From Bacteroidales bacterium (lineage in GTDB: Bacteria > Bacteroidota > Bacteroidia > Bacteroidales > UBA1715): DNA of 64,000 nt. Below are positions 63,961-64,000 of the stretch, one piece after another. Each line of letters starts with the position of its first letter. Position 1 is the stretch's first letter. The notes under the pieces are model-generated. The model ran no database searches and had not been told where the DNA came from. It saw only the letters and a program-made list of their open reading frames with translations. Where the stretch lies: assembly GCA_016714605.1 (NCBI GenBank), contig JADKDL010000011.1, positions 104,950-168,949 on the forward strand, given 5' to 3'. A program made the position numbers and the translations under genes.

Positions 63961-64000
63961 ATGCCCAAGAAAACGATATTAGCTACCGCATACGCCATCA
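63961..64000 (+). CDS. Start of the next gene, probably a glycosyltransferase (partial)
   Basis: ATG at 63961 and 13 further codons to the window end: MPKKTILATAYAI. In polysaccharide loci of this phylum the phrase ILATAYA often opens GT4 glycosyltransferases, but 13 residues do not prove it. Confidence 0.4.
   Translation, partial: MPKKTILATAYAI

Noticed and set aside
1..64000. tRNA, rRNA or CRISPR array anywhere in the window
   Set aside because: I saw no cloverleaf, rRNA-like block or regular repeat-spacer pattern on reading through; a tRNA search program was not available to me.

Overview
The window looks like a chromosomal segment of a Bacteroidota bacterium, probably from a Saprospiria/Chitinophagia-like lineage. 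It is AT-rich. One 909-residue secreted protein ends in a gliding-motility-type (type IX secretion, type B) C-terminal domain. Tat-like lipoproteins and a TonB-C-domain protein are present, and one promoter has the TAnnTTTG -7 box typical of the phylum. The taxonomic call is inference; there is no rRNA gene or other marker in the window.

Region 1 (1-10.2 kb) is an accessory array of single genes, all on the plus strand: an agmatine-deiminase remnant, a flavin amine oxidase lipoprotein, a cupin lipoprotein, two secreted HExxH proteins and a serine beta-lactamase-like hydrolase. Two intergenic gaps (4523-4655 and 6356-6487) have the architecture of integron attC sites. The other gene 3' ends carry what looks like the left half of such a site, after which a recurring chimera of an IS1182-type and an IS3-type transposase remnant begins (three copies; a bare end remnant follows the last gene). 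I read this as a decayed cassette array without a visible integrase.

Region 2 (10.2-17.8 kb) holds an RND efflux operon (adaptor, pump, frameshifted outer-membrane factor), then a SMUG2-like DNA glycosylase, a DUF488 protein and a DUF2945 protein. Region 3 (17.9-21.8 kb) is a TPR-lipoprotein histidine kinase/LuxR-type response regulator pair. It is bracketed by two direct copies of a GC-rich, structured repeat, and has a perfect 18-bp palindrome in the divergent promoter region. Region 4 (21.9-30.9 kb) holds an AlaDH/saccharopine-dehydrogenase-like enzyme, riboflavin synthase, the large T9SS protein, a TfoX-like protein, and two toxin-antitoxin pairs. The first of these has an IS5-like element inserted in its parE. 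A frameshifted beta-barrel protein follows.

Region 5 (31-45 kb) is mixed housekeeping and envelope genes: TonB-C protein, FkbM methyltransferase, DsbA/SpxH-like protein, ABC transporter, P1B-type ATPase, porin and small proteins, several with a premature stop or frameshift. Region 6 (45.4-51 kb) is a tight signalling operon: sigma-54 activator, FIST sensor, hybrid histidine kinase. Region 7 (51.2-53.25 kb) is a type II restriction-modification pair with an HTH-fused C5-methyltransferase. Region 8 (53.5 kb to the end) is an exopolysaccharide locus: receiver protein, Wza-like, Wzc-like without a P-loop, flippase, glycosyltransferase, polymerase, a three-part kinase/nucleotidyltransferase fusion, an acetyltransferase and the start of another gene. 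A good sigma-54 -24/-12 match precedes its first gene and a weaker one precedes the fusion gene, which suggests control by the nearby sigma-54 activator.

At least eight genes or transposases carry single-base frameshifts, many at homopolymers, and two have in-frame stops. Some of these may be sequencing errors rather than true gene decay.
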